Source: Streptococcaceae bacterium (GTDB lineage Bacteria > Bacillota > Bacilli > Lactobacillales > Streptococcaceae). Taken from it: a DNA stretch of 6,021 nucleotides. Numbering within the stretch: position 1 is the stretch's first letter; the number at the start of each line of letters is the position of its first letter. The notes beneath the pieces are model-generated. The model was given only the letters and a program-made list of their open reading frames with translations, had not been told where the DNA came from and made no database searches. The stretch lies in the NCBI GenBank assembly GCA_902836505.1, contig CADFQU010000062.1, positions 1-6,021 on the forward strand, written 5' to 3'. Of this stretch, positions 1 to 6,021 are shown in pieces. A program made the position numbers and the translations under genes.

Positions 1-606
1 GCCTTGAGCCACTTGCAAGACGATTGGCAGGAGATGGGTCTCTGGCCCATGGTCTTCGCCGATGGATCCATCTGGTTTGGCACCCGCTACATTAAAGTAA
101 CGAAGGGGCACATACTTGATGCCATAGGCTTGATCGGCCCAGCGCATAATGGTTTCCATCATGAGCTTGCTTTCGCCATAGGGATTGATCGGTTTTTGCG
201 GAGTGGTTTCAAGGATCGGAATTTCTTCTGGAATGCCGTAGGTGGCTGCGGTTGAAGAAAAGACGATGTAGTGAACCCCACATTCCTGCATGACTTCCAA
301 GAGTTTGATCATGCCCGCCGTATTGTTGTCAAAATATTTCAATGGATCTGCCATGGATTCAGCGACTAGGGAATAGGCCGCAAAGTGGATGACGGCGTCA
401 ATATCTGCATGTTCCTTAAAAACAGTGCGCATGAAGTCTTGATCCGCCAGGTCTCCTTGGTAAAAGACGGCATCTGGATGCACCGCTGCGCGGTGGCCTG
501 TGACCAGGCTATCCACCACCACGACTTTTTCCTGTCCTTCATTGACCAAGCGGTCTACCATGTGGGAACCGATATAGCCAGCTCCTCCGAGTACGAGTAT
601 TGCCAT
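1..606 (-). CDS. galE: UDP-glucose 4-epimerase GalE, N-terminal part (3' end beyond window)
   Basis: Interconverts UDP-galactose and UDP-glucose in the cytoplasm, closing the Leloir cycle and supplying UDP-galactose for surface glycans. Reading from the ATG at 606-604 gives 202 residues with no stop before the window edge; the family is usually about 330-340 residues, so roughly the last 40% is missing. Visible are the Rossmann NAD-binding motif GGAGYIGSH (residues 7-15), the strand GDL (51-53), IHFAA (73-77), the active-site strand FSSTAATYG (116-124, with T119 at the usual Ser/Thr position) and the catalytic YGESK (Y143, K147) of the short-chain dehydrogenase/reductase superfamily. LRYFNVAGA (168-176) and the substrate-site HLLP (191-194) follow. 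The start is supported by an AAAGGA ribosome binding site at 618-613, six bases upstream. It lies 64 bases after galT as the third gene of the gal operon and may also have its own weak promoter. Nothing looks damaged. Confidence 0.96.
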   Translation of the reverse strand, partial: MAILVLGGAGYIGSHMVDRLVNEGQEKVVVVDSLVTGHRAAVHPDAVFYQGDLADQDFMRTVFKEHADIDAVIHFAAYSLVAESMADPLKYFDNNTAGMIKLLEVMQECGVHYIVFSSTAATYGIPEEIPILETTPQKPINPYGESKLMMETIMRWADQAYGIKYVPLRYFNVAGAKPDGSIGEDHGPETHLLPIVLQVAQG

Positions 607-612
607 TTGTTT

Positions 613-618
613 TCCTTT
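613..618 (-). promoter_or_regulatory. Ribosome binding site of galE
   Basis: AAAGGA on the minus strand, six bases before the ATG at 606-604. It decides the galE start, because the ATG immediately precedes the NAD-binding motif and no better start is present upstream. Confidence 0.75.
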
Positions 619-639
619 CGCTTCTTTATCTTCTCTCTT

Positions 640-648
640 ATTGTACCA
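640..648 (-). promoter_or_regulatory. Candidate extended -10 promoter for galE
   Basis: The galT-galE gap contains TGGTACAAT on the minus strand: an extended TGn element joined to a -10 hexamer TACAAT (645-640), one base from consensus. There is no recognisable -35 at 16-18 bases, where the sequence reads ATGGAG or similar. A start near 633 would leave a leader of about 27 bases before galE. Such a promoter could give basal galE expression when galK and galT are repressed, which would suit the enzyme's second role in making UDP-galactose. This is an inference from one motif in an AT-rich gap. Confidence 0.35.
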
Positions 649-670
649 AATTTCCGCATCTTCTCCATAC

Positions 671-2143
671 TTAAAGTGTCGCGACAAAGCGTCTAAAGGC
701 TGCTTGCCCTTCTGCTGTCCGCTTGTAGACACCCGCATCTTCTAGCACCCGCGCAAAGATTTGGCCGACCGATTCACGGACAATGGCCTCAGCCTCTGCT
801 TCTTCTGTAATGGGTGGGTGAGTGGCTTTCAAGTCAGCTGCCCAGTCCTGGTGGTAATTGACTACAGTGCTCTCTTGTTCAAGCAGATAGTCTTGGACCT
901 GCTTGAGCTCTTTCTTAAGCCGAGGAGGCAAGATAGCCAAGCCCATGACTTCGATCAGACCGATATTTTCTTTTTTGATGTGTTGCACATCCGCATGTGG
1001 GTGGTAAATGCCATCTGGATGCTCTGGTGAGGTTTGGTTGTCACGGAGCACCAAGTCCAGTTCATAATGCCCATAACGGATTCGTGCAATGGGGGTAATG
1101 GTATGATGGGGTTGACCGTCGGATGTGGCTAAGACTTGAACGGCTGGATCCGAGTAACCTCTCCAGGTCTTTAGGATATGGTCCGCCAGGTCAATCAATT
1201 GCGCCTTATCATCTGATTGCAAACGAAGCACGGACATGGGCCAGTTGACAATCCCTACCGATACAGCCTCAAAGCCCTCAATGCTAAAGCTATCCTCAAC
1301 AGAAGCCAGCTCCATAGGGAAGGTATGTCGTCCCCCTTGGTAATGGTCATGAGTCAGGATGGATCCCCCTACAATGGGTAGATCTGCATTGGACCCTGCA
1401 AAATAGCCTGGAAAAGTCTCTACAATGGTCAAAAGTCGCTCAAAGGTTTTGCGGCTAATGGCCATAGGAACGTGTTGGCTATCGAGGAAAATGCAGTGTT
1501 CATTGAAGTAGGCATAAGGGGAATACTGGAAGCCCCAGTCATGACCGTCCATATCAAAACGAATGATCCGATGATTGGCACGGGCAGGATGATCTAGGCG
1601 ACCTTGATAACCTTCATTTTCAAAACACAATTGGCAGGCTGGATAATGACTGGCTTTCGCAAGTTTAGCCGCTGCAATGTCTTTAGGATCTTTTTCAGGT
1701 TTTGACAGATTGATGGTGATTTCAAGAGAACCGTAGGGAGTTTCTGCCTCAAAGGCGATATTTTGCGCAATGGCCTCTACTTTGATGTAGTCGTTGCGCT
1801 TCGAAAGGGCATAGAAATCAGCAATCGCGTCCTCCTTGGACTGACGGTAGGTCTCCCAAAAATGATGGTTGACCTGACTAGGACTGGGGGTGATCCAATC
1901 CATCAACTCCGCACCCAAGCTGTCTTTTGCGGCCATGCTATCTTGGATCTTGCTATTGGCAACAGCGATCTCCACCAGCTGCTCTTTGAGTGAGATCACA
2001 TCTGAGTTATGAACTGGTGCGTCTAGCCCTTCTTCTCCGATGCGACTCATGACACGATTTTTTAGATAGATCCGATCTATCTCTTGGTAGTCACTTGCCG
2101 CAATAACAGCTGTGACAAATGCATCTAATACCTGTTCTGTCAT
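671..2143 (-). CDS. galT: Galactose-1-phosphate (UDP-glucose--hexose-1-phosphate) uridylyltransferase, Firmicutes type
   Basis: Transfers UMP from UDP-glucose to galactose-1-phosphate, giving UDP-galactose and glucose-1-phosphate, the second Leloir step. The product has 490 residues, the length of the long GalT class of Firmicutes rather than the roughly 350-residue E. coli class. Recognisable blocks are CQLC at 170-173 (a CxxC pair), [15 protein letters not shown] (204-218), [15 protein letters not shown] (259-273) with the histidine-rich HDH at 265-267, and [19 protein letters not shown] (378-396), whose HPH (381-383) resembles the nucleotidyl-transfer triad of GalT proteins. Which of the two His blocks carries the uridylylated histidine cannot be settled by reading. 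It starts 12 bases after the galK stop, with AAAGGAG (2155-2149) directly following that stop, so translation is probably coupled to galK. The frame is intact with no missing segment. Confidence 0.96.
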   Translation of the reverse strand: MTEQVLDAFVTAVIAASDYQEIDRIYLKNRVMSRIGEEGLDAPVHNSDVISLKEQLVEIAVANSKIQDSMAAKDSLGAELMDWITPSPSQVNHHFWETYRQSKEDAIADFYALSKRNDYIKVEAIAQNIAFEAETPYGSLEITINLSKPEKDPKDIAAAKLAKASHYPACQLCFENEGYQGRLDHPARANHRIIRFDMDGHDWGFQYSPYAYFNEHCIFLDSQHVPMAISRKTFERLLTIVETFPGYFAGSNADLPIVGGSILTHDHYQGGRHTFPMELASVEDSFSIEGFEAVSVGIVNWPMSVLRLQSDDKAQLIDLADHILKTWRGYSDPAVQVLATSDGQPHHTITPIARIRYGHYELDLVLRDNQTSPEHPDGIYHPHADVQHIKKENIGLIEVMGLAILPPRLKKELKQVQDYLLEQESTVVNYHQDWAADLKATHPPITEEAEAEAIVRESVGQIFARVLEDAGVYKRTAEGQAAFRRFVATL

Positions 2144-2148
2144 CCTAT

Positions 2149-2155
2149 CTCCTTT
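2149..2155 (-). promoter_or_regulatory. Ribosome binding site of galT, abutting the galK stop
   Basis: AAAGGAG on the minus strand begins immediately after the galK TAA (2158-2156) and lies five bases before the galT ATG (2143-2141). The whole intergenic gap is 12 bases and consists almost entirely of this site, which argues for cotranscription and likely translational coupling of galK and galT. Confidence 0.85.
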
Positions 2156-3334
2156 TTAATCGAGCACCCGTGTTCCTGCCGCAACCTCTGCAATATAGAA
2201 GCTTGGCGCATAGCCAACGACTTCCTCATAACGTTTGCCGACAGTTTCTTCAAAAGCCTCAACCTTATCTTTGTTTACAAGGGCAATGGCGCAACCACCA
2301 AAGCCTGCTCCGGTCATACGAGCTCCTAAGACGCCGTCTTGTTCCCAGGCTGTATGCACCAAGGTATCCAATTCTAAACCAGTCACTTCGTAATCATGCT
2401 CCAAAGATACGTGAGAAGCATTCATAAGACGGCCAAAGCCTTCCAAATCACCTGCCTCAAGCGCCTTACGAGCTTGGAGGGTCCGTTGGTTTTCAAGTAC
2501 TGCATGGCGAGCTCGTTTGATGCGATTGTCATCTTTGATCAGGTAGCTGTAAGCATCAAATGACCAGAGATCTAATTCCCCTAAGGTTTGGATATCTAAT
2601 TTTTCTTGGAGTTCAGAGACGGCTGTTTCACATTCTGCACGGCGTTCATTGTATTTTGAATCCGCTAATTCCCGGCGTTTGTTAGTATTCATGATGACCA
2701 CGACATTGTCTTTGAGATCAAGTGGCACCAGATCATATTCTAGGCTATTGGTATCTAGATAAATAGCCCGTTGATCTGCTCCCATACCGATGGCAAATTG
2801 GTCCATGATCCCAGAGTTGACTCCGATGAAGTGATTTTCGGTTTGTTTCCCTATCTTGACCAGATCGAGACGATCTAACTGAAGATCAAATAGTTTCTCA
2901 GCGATGACGCCAATTAAGAGCTCAAGGGAAGCTGAAGAGGAAAGGCCTGATCCATTTGGAATATTTCCGTAAACATAGACATCCATTCCGCTATCAATGA
3001 CATGACCAGCTTCTTGTAAGAAATGAAGCACGCCTTTTGGATAGTTGGTCCAATTGTGCTCTTTTTCAAAATGAAGATTCTCCAGTGGGACTTCAATAAT
3101 CCCCTTGTCTTCAAAATTGCCTGAGAAGAAACGCAAGACCTTGTCTTCGCGCTTTCTTGCAGCCCCGTAAGTACCAAGCGTAATGGCTGCCGGGAAGACA
3201 TGTCCTCCATTATAGTCCGTATGTTCACCGATCAGATTGATCCGTCCTGGTGAAAAGAAGGTATGATCAGCCTTCTCGCCAAAGACAGCCTGAAACTTTT
3301 CTTGTAGAGATTGAGACGTGATTGATGTAGTCAT
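2156..3334 (-). CDS. galK: Galactokinase
   Basis: Phosphorylates alpha-D-galactose with ATP to galactose-1-phosphate, the entry step of the Leloir pathway, in the cytoplasm. The product has 392 residues, a normal length, and all three GHMP-kinase signatures are intact. The galactokinase signature [15 protein letters not shown] is at 30-44, with R31 and E36/D40 contacting catalysis and sugar. The phosphate-binding loop [14 protein letters not shown] is at 123-136, GIMDQF at 175-180 holds the catalytic D178, and the C-terminal glycine-rich [14 protein letters not shown] is at 337-350. The ATG at 3334-3332 is preceded by AAAGGAG (3347-3341), six bases upstream. It is the first gene of galK-galT-galE and is transcribed from the promoter at 3404-3376. 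Control by a GalR-type repressor and CcpA is inferred from the sites upstream. Confidence 0.97.
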   Translation of the reverse strand: MTTSITSQSLQEKFQAVFGEKADHTFFSPGRINLIGEHTDYNGGHVFPAAITLGTYGAARKREDKVLRFFSGNFEDKGIIEVPLENLHFEKEHNWTNYPKGVLHFLQEAGHVIDSGMDVYVYGNIPNGSGLSSSASLELLIGVIAEKLFDLQLDRLDLVKIGKQTENHFIGVNSGIMDQFAIGMGADQRAIYLDTNSLEYDLVPLDLKDNVVVIMNTNKRRELADSKYNERRAECETAVSELQEKLDIQTLGELDLWSFDAYSYLIKDDNRIKRARHAVLENQRTLQARKALEAGDLEGFGRLMNASHVSLEHDYEVTGLELDTLVHTAWEQDGVLGARMTGAGFGGCAIALVNKDKVEAFEETVGKRYEEVVGYAPSFYIAEVAAGTRVLD

Positions 3335-3340
3335 GAGAAA

Positions 3341-3347
3341 CTCCTTT
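3341..3347 (-). promoter_or_regulatory. Ribosome binding site of galK
   Basis: AAAGGAG on the minus strand with a six-base spacer to the ATG at 3334-3332; this fixes the galK start. Confidence 0.85.
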
Positions 3348-3353
3348 AGTTCT

Positions 3354-3368
3354 TTGTAAACGTTTTTA
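3354..3368. promoter_or_regulatory. Candidate cre (CcpA) site over the gal transcription start
   Basis: On the plus strand the 15 bases TTGTAAACGTTTTTA fit the catabolite responsive element consensus WTGNAANCGNWNNCW at every fixed position except one (T instead of C near the 3' end). Read on the minus strand, shifted by one base, the site also fits with a single mismatch. It spans about +1 to +15 relative to the start predicted from the -10 at 3381-3376, a typical position for CcpA repression. Glucose repression of galKTE through this site is an inference. Confidence 0.65.
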
Positions 3369-3375
3369 TACCTGT

Positions 3376-3404
3376 ATTATATACGAATAGAAGTAAAAAT
3401 TCAA
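3376..3404 (-). promoter_or_regulatory. Sigma-A promoter of the galKTE operon
   Basis: On the minus strand the -35 is TTGAAT (3404-3399, matching TTGACA at four of six), followed by a 17-base spacer and a perfect -10 TATAAT (3381-3376). Transcription should begin near 3369, giving a leader of about 35 bases ahead of galK. The flanking DNA upstream is A/T-tract rich, as in UP-element-like regions. The spacing and the perfect -10 make this the best promoter in the window. Confidence 0.85.
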
Positions 3405-3408
3405 GTAT

Positions 3409-3430
3409 TTTTAGTAAAATTTTATTTAAT
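3409..3430. promoter_or_regulatory. Operator-like site 2, next to the gal -35
   Basis: These 22 bases match the perfect palindrome at 3513-3534 at 18 of 22 positions when the plus strands are aligned without gaps. The first arm TTTTAGTAAA is identical; the second arm is degenerate and pairs with the first at 7 of 10 positions. It sits five bases upstream of the -35 hexamer, where a bound repressor could hinder RNA polymerase. A GalR (LacI family) operator is the likeliest identity, by position only. Confidence 0.6.
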
Positions 3431-3512
3431 TTTTATTTTGACTTTAAAAAGCATACAATAGAGGATTTTGTCCTGTTTCAATTCTTATTTATTTCTTCAT
3501 ATTTCAAGTTAA

Positions 3513-3534
3513 TTTTAGTAAATTTTTACTAAAA
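3513..3534. promoter_or_regulatory. Operator-like perfect palindrome, site 1
   Basis: Perfect inverted repeat: on the plus strand, arms TTTTAGTAAA (3513-3522) and TTTACTAAAA (3525-3534) separated by two bases. It overlaps the T-tract of the gtfA terminator and lies about 110 bases upstream of the gal -35. A related site next to the promoter and the lack of a long U-tail of its own favour a protein-binding site over a terminator. The likely ligand is a GalR-type repressor, which is an inference because no regulator gene is in the window. Confidence 0.65.
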
Positions 3535-3565
3535 AATCTCAATTGGGAGATCACCCAATTGAGAT
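3531..3565 (-). terminator. Intrinsic terminator after gtfA
   Basis: On the minus strand ATCTCAATTGGG (3565-3554) pairs perfectly over 12 bp with CCCAATTGAGAT (3547-3536) around a six-base loop TGATCT, followed at once by five T. It begins 11 bases after the gtfA stop codon. This closes the msm/raf-type operon and separates it from galKTE, so gal transcription depends on its own promoter except for read-through. Confidence 0.93.
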
Positions 3566-3576
3566 TCGGAAATATT

Positions 3577-5019
3577 TTAAAACACAATGTCTTGACCGTT
3601 TTCTGTCACTTGGTAAGTCCCGTCAGCAAGATTGATTCGGGCTGTTGCTGTGGCGGTCTGGTCCTTGTTTTGACGCGTGATGACAATGGTATGTTCATCT
3701 GGTGTTTCCACCTCAATGCTTCCTTCTAGGTCAAAAGCTTGCGCGTTGTTCCGGAAACTAAAGAGCTTGAGAAGGGATTTCACAACTGGTCGCTCTACTT
3801 CTTGAGCAATTTCTTCATTGCTGTAGTAATGACGGTTGATATTGCGACCTTCCTTGGTGTTTTCTAAGAGTTCCAAATCATTCTTCCCAGCTAGGAATCC
3901 AACATAATAAACTTGTGGAATGCCTGGCGCAAATGCTTGAATCAAGCGGGCTAGGAAATACTTGCGATCATCATCTCCAAGCGCTGAATAGTAGGTCGAA
4001 TTGATTTGATAGATGTCCAAGTTGTTGTACTCTGCTGTTGAATATTTGCGTTTAACATTTGCGCCTACCTTGTAGAGCTCATTTGAAGCATAGTCAATCT
4101 CTTCATCTGTCAAGATATCCTTGACATCGACCACCCCAATCCCGTCGTGGGTGTCGAGTGTCGTGAATTGCTTCATCGGACTCATCTTCAACCACTTAGC
4201 AAGACGCTCCACTTTTGAGCTATAAAGGGTATAGAGGGTCACCATTGGAAGGGCAAAGTCATAGACATAATAGTCGTGATCGGCAATCTTAAATTGGATA
4301 GAATAGTGTTCATGAATCTCTGGCAAGAGCTCAGCACCGTAGCTGGCTGCCATATCGCGCACCTTATCTAACAAGTCCCAAATATCTGGCTCCACGAAGA
4401 AATCATTGGTATCCAACTTCTTGACTGCATAGGCAAAAGCATCTAAACGAATGAGGTCACAACCATTGCTCGCCAGGTGTTCGATGGTCTTGCGGATAAA
4501 GTCCATGGTCACTTCCTTGGTCACGTCTAGGTCAATCTGCTCTTCCCCGAAGGTATTCCAGAGATGCTCAGTCGTCCCATCCGCAAAGGTAATTTCTTGT
4601 TTAGGAGCTCGGTCTTTGCGCTTGTAAATCAAATCTACATCTGCTTGAGTCGGACGATTCTCCGGCCAGAACTTATCCCAGTTGAGAAAGAGATCTTTGT
4701 AAGCACTTTGGTCGTGCTTTTCTTGGTAGTCCTTGTAGTATTTAGACTGACGGGAAATGTGATTGATCATAAAGTCAAACATGAGGTAATACTTGTCGCC
4801 CAGGCGTTTGACATCTTCCCAATCTCCAAAGGCTGGATCCACTTGGTCATAGTCCACAGGCGCAAAGCCACGGTCACCGGTTGATGGGAAAAATGGCAAG
4901 AGGTGAACCCCACCGACTGCATCTCCAAAATATTTCTCCAGATTTTCATAGAGATCCTTAAGGTTATTTCCTAAGCTATCTGAGTAAGTAATTAACATGG
5001 TCTTATTTTGAATTGGCAT
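3577..5019 (-). CDS. gtfA: Sucrose phosphorylase GtfA (GH13)
   Basis: Reversibly converts sucrose and phosphate to alpha-D-glucose-1-phosphate and fructose in the cytoplasm, saving an ATP relative to hydrolysis. The 480-residue product closely resembles the S. mutans GtfA sequence as I remember it, including [13 protein letters not shown] (8-20), [17 protein letters not shown] (38-54) and [18 protein letters not shown] (83-100). GH13 catalytic residues are visible: the nucleophile D193 in RLDAFAY (191-197), the acid/base E234 in LLPEIHEH (231-238) and the transition-state Asp D292 in LDTHDGIG (288-295). The start is the ATG at 5019-5017, with AAAGGA (5032-5027) seven bases upstream. The frame stays open upstream to a GTG at 5208-5206, but that extension has no family counterpart and its start has no good ribosome binding site. 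It follows the transporter permease gene and ends in a terminator. It is the last gene of its operon; the msmK and dexB that follow gtfA in S. mutans are absent. Confidence 0.96.
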   Translation of the reverse strand: MPIQNKTMLITYSDSLGNNLKDLYENLEKYFGDAVGGVHLLPFFPSTGDRGFAPVDYDQVDPAFGDWEDVKRLGDKYYLMFDFMINHISRQSKYYKDYQEKHDQSAYKDLFLNWDKFWPENRPTQADVDLIYKRKDRAPKQEITFADGTTEHLWNTFGEEQIDLDVTKEVTMDFIRKTIEHLASNGCDLIRLDAFAYAVKKLDTNDFFVEPDIWDLLDKVRDMAASYGAELLPEIHEHYSIQFKIADHDYYVYDFALPMVTLYTLYSSKVERLAKWLKMSPMKQFTTLDTHDGIGVVDVKDILTDEEIDYASNELYKVGANVKRKYSTAEYNNLDIYQINSTYYSALGDDDRKYFLARLIQAFAPGIPQVYYVGFLAGKNDLELLENTKEGRNINRHYYSNEEIAQEVERPVVKSLLKLFSFRNNAQAFDLEGSIEVETPDEHTIVITRQNKDQTATATARINLADGTYQVTENGQDIVF

Positions 5020-5026
5020 AATGGTT

Positions 5027-5032
5027 TCCTTT
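5027..5032 (-). promoter_or_regulatory. Ribosome binding site of gtfA
   Basis: AAAGGA on the minus strand, seven bases before the ATG at 5019-5017. It selects this ATG over the longer in-frame reading that begins at a GTG at 5208. Confidence 0.8.
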
Positions 5033-5042
5033 TCTTTATTTG

Positions 5043-5070
5043 AAAGCCAAGTCTGAAGAGACCTGGCTTT
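5043..5070 (-). promoter_or_regulatory. Stable hairpin just upstream of the gtfA ribosome binding site
   Basis: On the minus strand AAAGCCAGGTCT and AGACTTGGCTTT form 12 continuous pairs around a CTTC loop, one of them a G-U wobble. In plus-strand RNA the same position would be an A-C mismatch, so the structure favours an RNA made from the minus strand. It ends ten bases before AAAGGA. The sequence after it (CAAATAAAG) has no U-tract, so it is more likely an mRNA-stabilising or processing stem than a terminator. Confidence 0.6.
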
Positions 5071-5103
5071 TATAAGTTTATGTATTTTAAGAATTGCTTC
5101 ATA

Positions 5104-5137
5104 GGATACGATTGAAATCAGCAAGCTGAATCGTCCC
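5104..5137 (-). other. Nested hairpin in the msmG-gtfA gap
   Basis: On the minus strand ACGATT (5134-5129) pairs with AATCGT (5113-5108). An inner stem CAGC/GCTG (5128-5125 with 5122-5119) is closed by a CTTG tetraloop, with a small bulge between the stems. The flanking GG (5136-5135) can add pairs with CC (5105-5104) across an unpaired AT. Confidence 0.5.
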
Positions 5138-5163
5138 TTTGTATACGGAATTGAACACGGGAC
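5133..5163 (-). other. Alternative stem competing with the 5137-5104 hairpin
   Basis: On the minus strand GTCCC (5163-5159) can pair perfectly with GGGAC (5137-5133) across a 21-base loop. The GGGAC segment is also the base of the hairpin at 5137-5104, so the two folds exclude each other at their base. Alternative pairing of this kind occurs in switching leaders, but five base pairs over a large loop is weak evidence. Confidence 0.3.
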
Positions 5164-5194
5164 TAATTTCTTAGGAAAAAAGATAAATCTTCTT

Positions 5195-5208
5195 GTGTGC
5201 AAGCACAC
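5195..5208 (-). other. Short CTTG-capped hairpin
   Basis: GTGTG and CACAC pair perfectly around a CTTG loop on the minus strand. It is followed about 15 bases later by a TTTTTT run (5177-5172), too far away for a classical terminator. Confidence 0.4.
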
Positions 5209-5228
5209 TACGTCGATTTCCTATATTT

Positions 5229-5265
5229 CCACAGCCGTTACTACTTAAGTTGTTTACGGATGTGG
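5229..5265 (-). other. Hairpin in the msmG-gtfA gap, permease-proximal side
   Basis: On the minus strand CCACATCCGT (5265-5256) pairs with ACGGCTGTGG (5238-5229) except for one T-C mismatch, around a 17-base loop. The loop contains the palindrome ACTTAAGT (5243-5250). No U-tract follows it. Confidence 0.5.
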
Positions 5266-5310
5266 ATGCCCTAGGGTGCACTGTGAACTTTTAACGGGCT
5301 TTGTATCTTA

Positions 5311-6021
5311 TTATTTCACTGCGCCGTTGCTCATTCCTGCGATGATATGGCGTTGGAAGAAGAGATAGACAATGGTGATACTGATAATGCCGACAACGTA
5401 TGAGGCAAAGCTTGGTCCGTAGTCGTTGAAATATTGGCCTGCGTAGTTGTATTGGAACAAAGGCAAGGTCCACATTTTAGAATCCCGGTTCAAGACAAGG
5501 AGTGGCAACATGAAGTCATTCCAGAACCAAAGGGCATTGATGATCATGGTTGTCGCATGCATGGGTTTCATCATTGGGAAGATGATGCGGAAATAGGTTG
5601 TAAATTTATTAGCCCCATCGATCTCAGCTGCTTCATCCAGACTTTCTGGGATCGAGATTTTGATATAGCCAACATAGAGAAAGAGGGTCTGTGGAATCGC
5701 ATAGGTCAAGTAAAGCAAGATCAAACCAAAGGTGTTGGCCAAACCAAGCTTGCTCATCATGACGGTAATTGGAATCATGATAACCTGGAATGGGACGAAG
5801 ATCCCAAGGATTAAGAGGGTATACATGATGGTAAATGCTTTTCTCTTACTCATATTACGTGCGATGGAGTAGGCTGCCATGGGGATAACGATCATTACTG
5901 CAAGTAAAGACAAGACAGTGATGACGACAGAGTTCCAATAATAGCCTCCAATACCATCAGCCAAGAGAAGTCCGACAAAGCTGATTCTGTCAAGATTGCC
6001 CGCTACGCTCTTGACAAATGG
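5311..6021 (-). CDS. msmG: Carbohydrate ABC transporter permease, MsmG/RafG type (5' end beyond window)
   Basis: One of the two membrane-spanning subunits of a CUT1-family sugar importer; the partners (substrate-binding lipoprotein, first permease) are expected upstream outside the window. The frame is open to the window edge, giving 236 residues of a protein usually near 275-280. A TTG at 5964-5962 lies inside the gene and is not its start. Five hydrophobic segments are visible at roughly 30-54, 65-89, 98-119, 157-177 and 205-223 of the fragment. The cytoplasmic EAA loop, which docks the ATPase, reads ESLDEAAEIDGANKF and continues to IIFPMMKP (about 126-152). The C-terminus QRHIIAGMSNGAVK is typical of the family. 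The pairing with gtfA suggests the msm/raf system for raffinose, melibiose, isomaltosaccharides and related sugars; the exact specificity cannot be read from this subunit. No ATPase gene follows it. Confidence 0.9.
   Translation of the reverse strand, partial: PFVKSVAGNLDRISFVGLLLADGIGGYYWNSVVITVLSLLAVMIVIPMAAYSIARNMSKRKAFTIMYTLLILGIFVPFQVIMIPITVMMSKLGLANTFGLILLYLTYAIPQTLFLYVGYIKISIPESLDEAAEIDGANKFTTYFRIIFPMMKPMHATTMIINALWFWNDFMLPLLVLNRDSKMWTLPLFQYNYAGQYFNDYGPSFASYVVGIISITIVYLFFQRHIIAGMSNGAVK

Larger units (their letters stand above)
5020..5310 (-). other. Structured 291-nt intergenic region between the permease gene and gtfA
   Basis: No convincing gene, tRNA or promoter is visible here. Instead, minus-strand RNA could form a series of hairpins, listed separately: 5265-5229, 5208-5195, 5137-5104 (with the alternative 5163-5133) and 5070-5043. 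The gap is long for two genes that normally share one transcript. Possible explanations are a processing or attenuation region that tunes gtfA against the transporter, an inserted short repeat of the kind streptococci carry in intergenic DNA, or a small RNA. I do not recognise it as a named family such as BOX or RUP. Confidence 0.6.

Noticed and set aside
4..696. Plus-strand reading frames across the galE region
   Set aside because: They lie antisense to a clear GalE frame with all the family motifs, and have no ribosome binding sites or recognisable domains. The same applies to the plus-strand frames over galT, galK, gtfA and the permease.
2914..3228. Second minus-strand frame inside galK
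   Set aside because: It overlaps the GHMP-kinase coding sequence in another frame and shows no recognisable protein features.
3462..3474. Small inverted repeat AGGATTTTGTCCT in the gal upstream region
   Set aside because: Only four to five base pairs, not repeated elsewhere in the region and unrelated to the operator palindromes; likely chance.
5043..5070. Terminator between the permease gene and gtfA
   Set aside because: The stem is strong but the bases after it on the minus strand are CAAATAAAG, with no U-tract. On the plus strand a short T-run follows, but the stem then has an A-C mismatch and no gene is read in that direction.
5130..5165. tRNA-like T-arm (GTTCAATTC)
   Set aside because: The flanking bases do not pair into a 5-bp T stem and no acceptor or anticodon arms are present.
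5020..5208. N-terminal extension of gtfA, an in-frame GTG at 5208 adding 63 residues
   Set aside because: The added residues have no counterpart in sucrose phosphorylases as I know them, the GTG lies inside a hairpin without a good ribosome binding site, and the ATG at 5019 has AAAGGA at correct spacing and gives the usual length of about 480.
5311..5964. Permease starting at TTG 5964
   Set aside because: The frame stays open to the window edge with a plausible permease sequence upstream of it, and a 217-residue protein would lack the first membrane segment of the family.
1..6021. CRISPR arrays, insertion sequences, rRNA or tRNA genes
   Set aside because: No regularly spaced direct repeats, transposase-like frames with terminal repeats, or RNA gene sequences were seen on either strand.

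Overview
The window looks like a chromosomal segment of a Streptococcus, probably an oral or commensal species. The evidence is moderately low GC, AAAGGAG-type ribosome binding sites, and five carbohydrate genes all on the minus strand whose protein sequences read as typical streptococcal versions. The species cannot be fixed from sequence reading alone.

In transcription order (high to low coordinates) the layout is as follows. (1) The 3' part of an ABC sugar transporter permease of the MsmG/RafG type occupies 6021-5311 and is cut by the window edge. (2) A 291-nt intergenic stretch, 5310-5020, is rich in RNA-like hairpins. (3) The sucrose phosphorylase gtfA runs 5019-3577 and ends in a strong intrinsic terminator at 3565-3531. 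(4) An AT-rich regulatory region (about 3534-3335) carries two related operator-like palindromes, a good sigma-A promoter and a catabolite-repression (cre) candidate. (5) Galactokinase galK runs 3334-2156. (6) UDP-glucose--hexose-1-phosphate uridylyltransferase galT runs 2143-671. (7) The N-terminal two thirds of UDP-glucose 4-epimerase galE runs 606-1 and is cut by the window edge.

The genes form two adjacent transcription units that make metabolic sense together. The first is the tail of an msm/raf-type operon for importing alpha-galactosides and sucrose-like sugars. GtfA phosphorolyses imported or released sucrose to glucose-1-phosphate and fructose. The second is the Leloir operon, which takes galactose (for example that freed from raffinose or melibiose by an alpha-galactosidase, expected upstream but outside the window) to glucose-1-phosphate. 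No galR regulator lies between gtfA and galK, and no msmK-type ATPase or dexB follows gtfA, unlike the well-known S. mutans layout.

The core genes look intact and ordinary. The parts most worth a second look are non-coding: the paired palindromes about 104 bp apart at the gal promoter, the cre candidate sitting on the predicted transcription start, and the structured gap between the permease gene and gtfA. I found no sign of an undescribed enzymatic or defence system.
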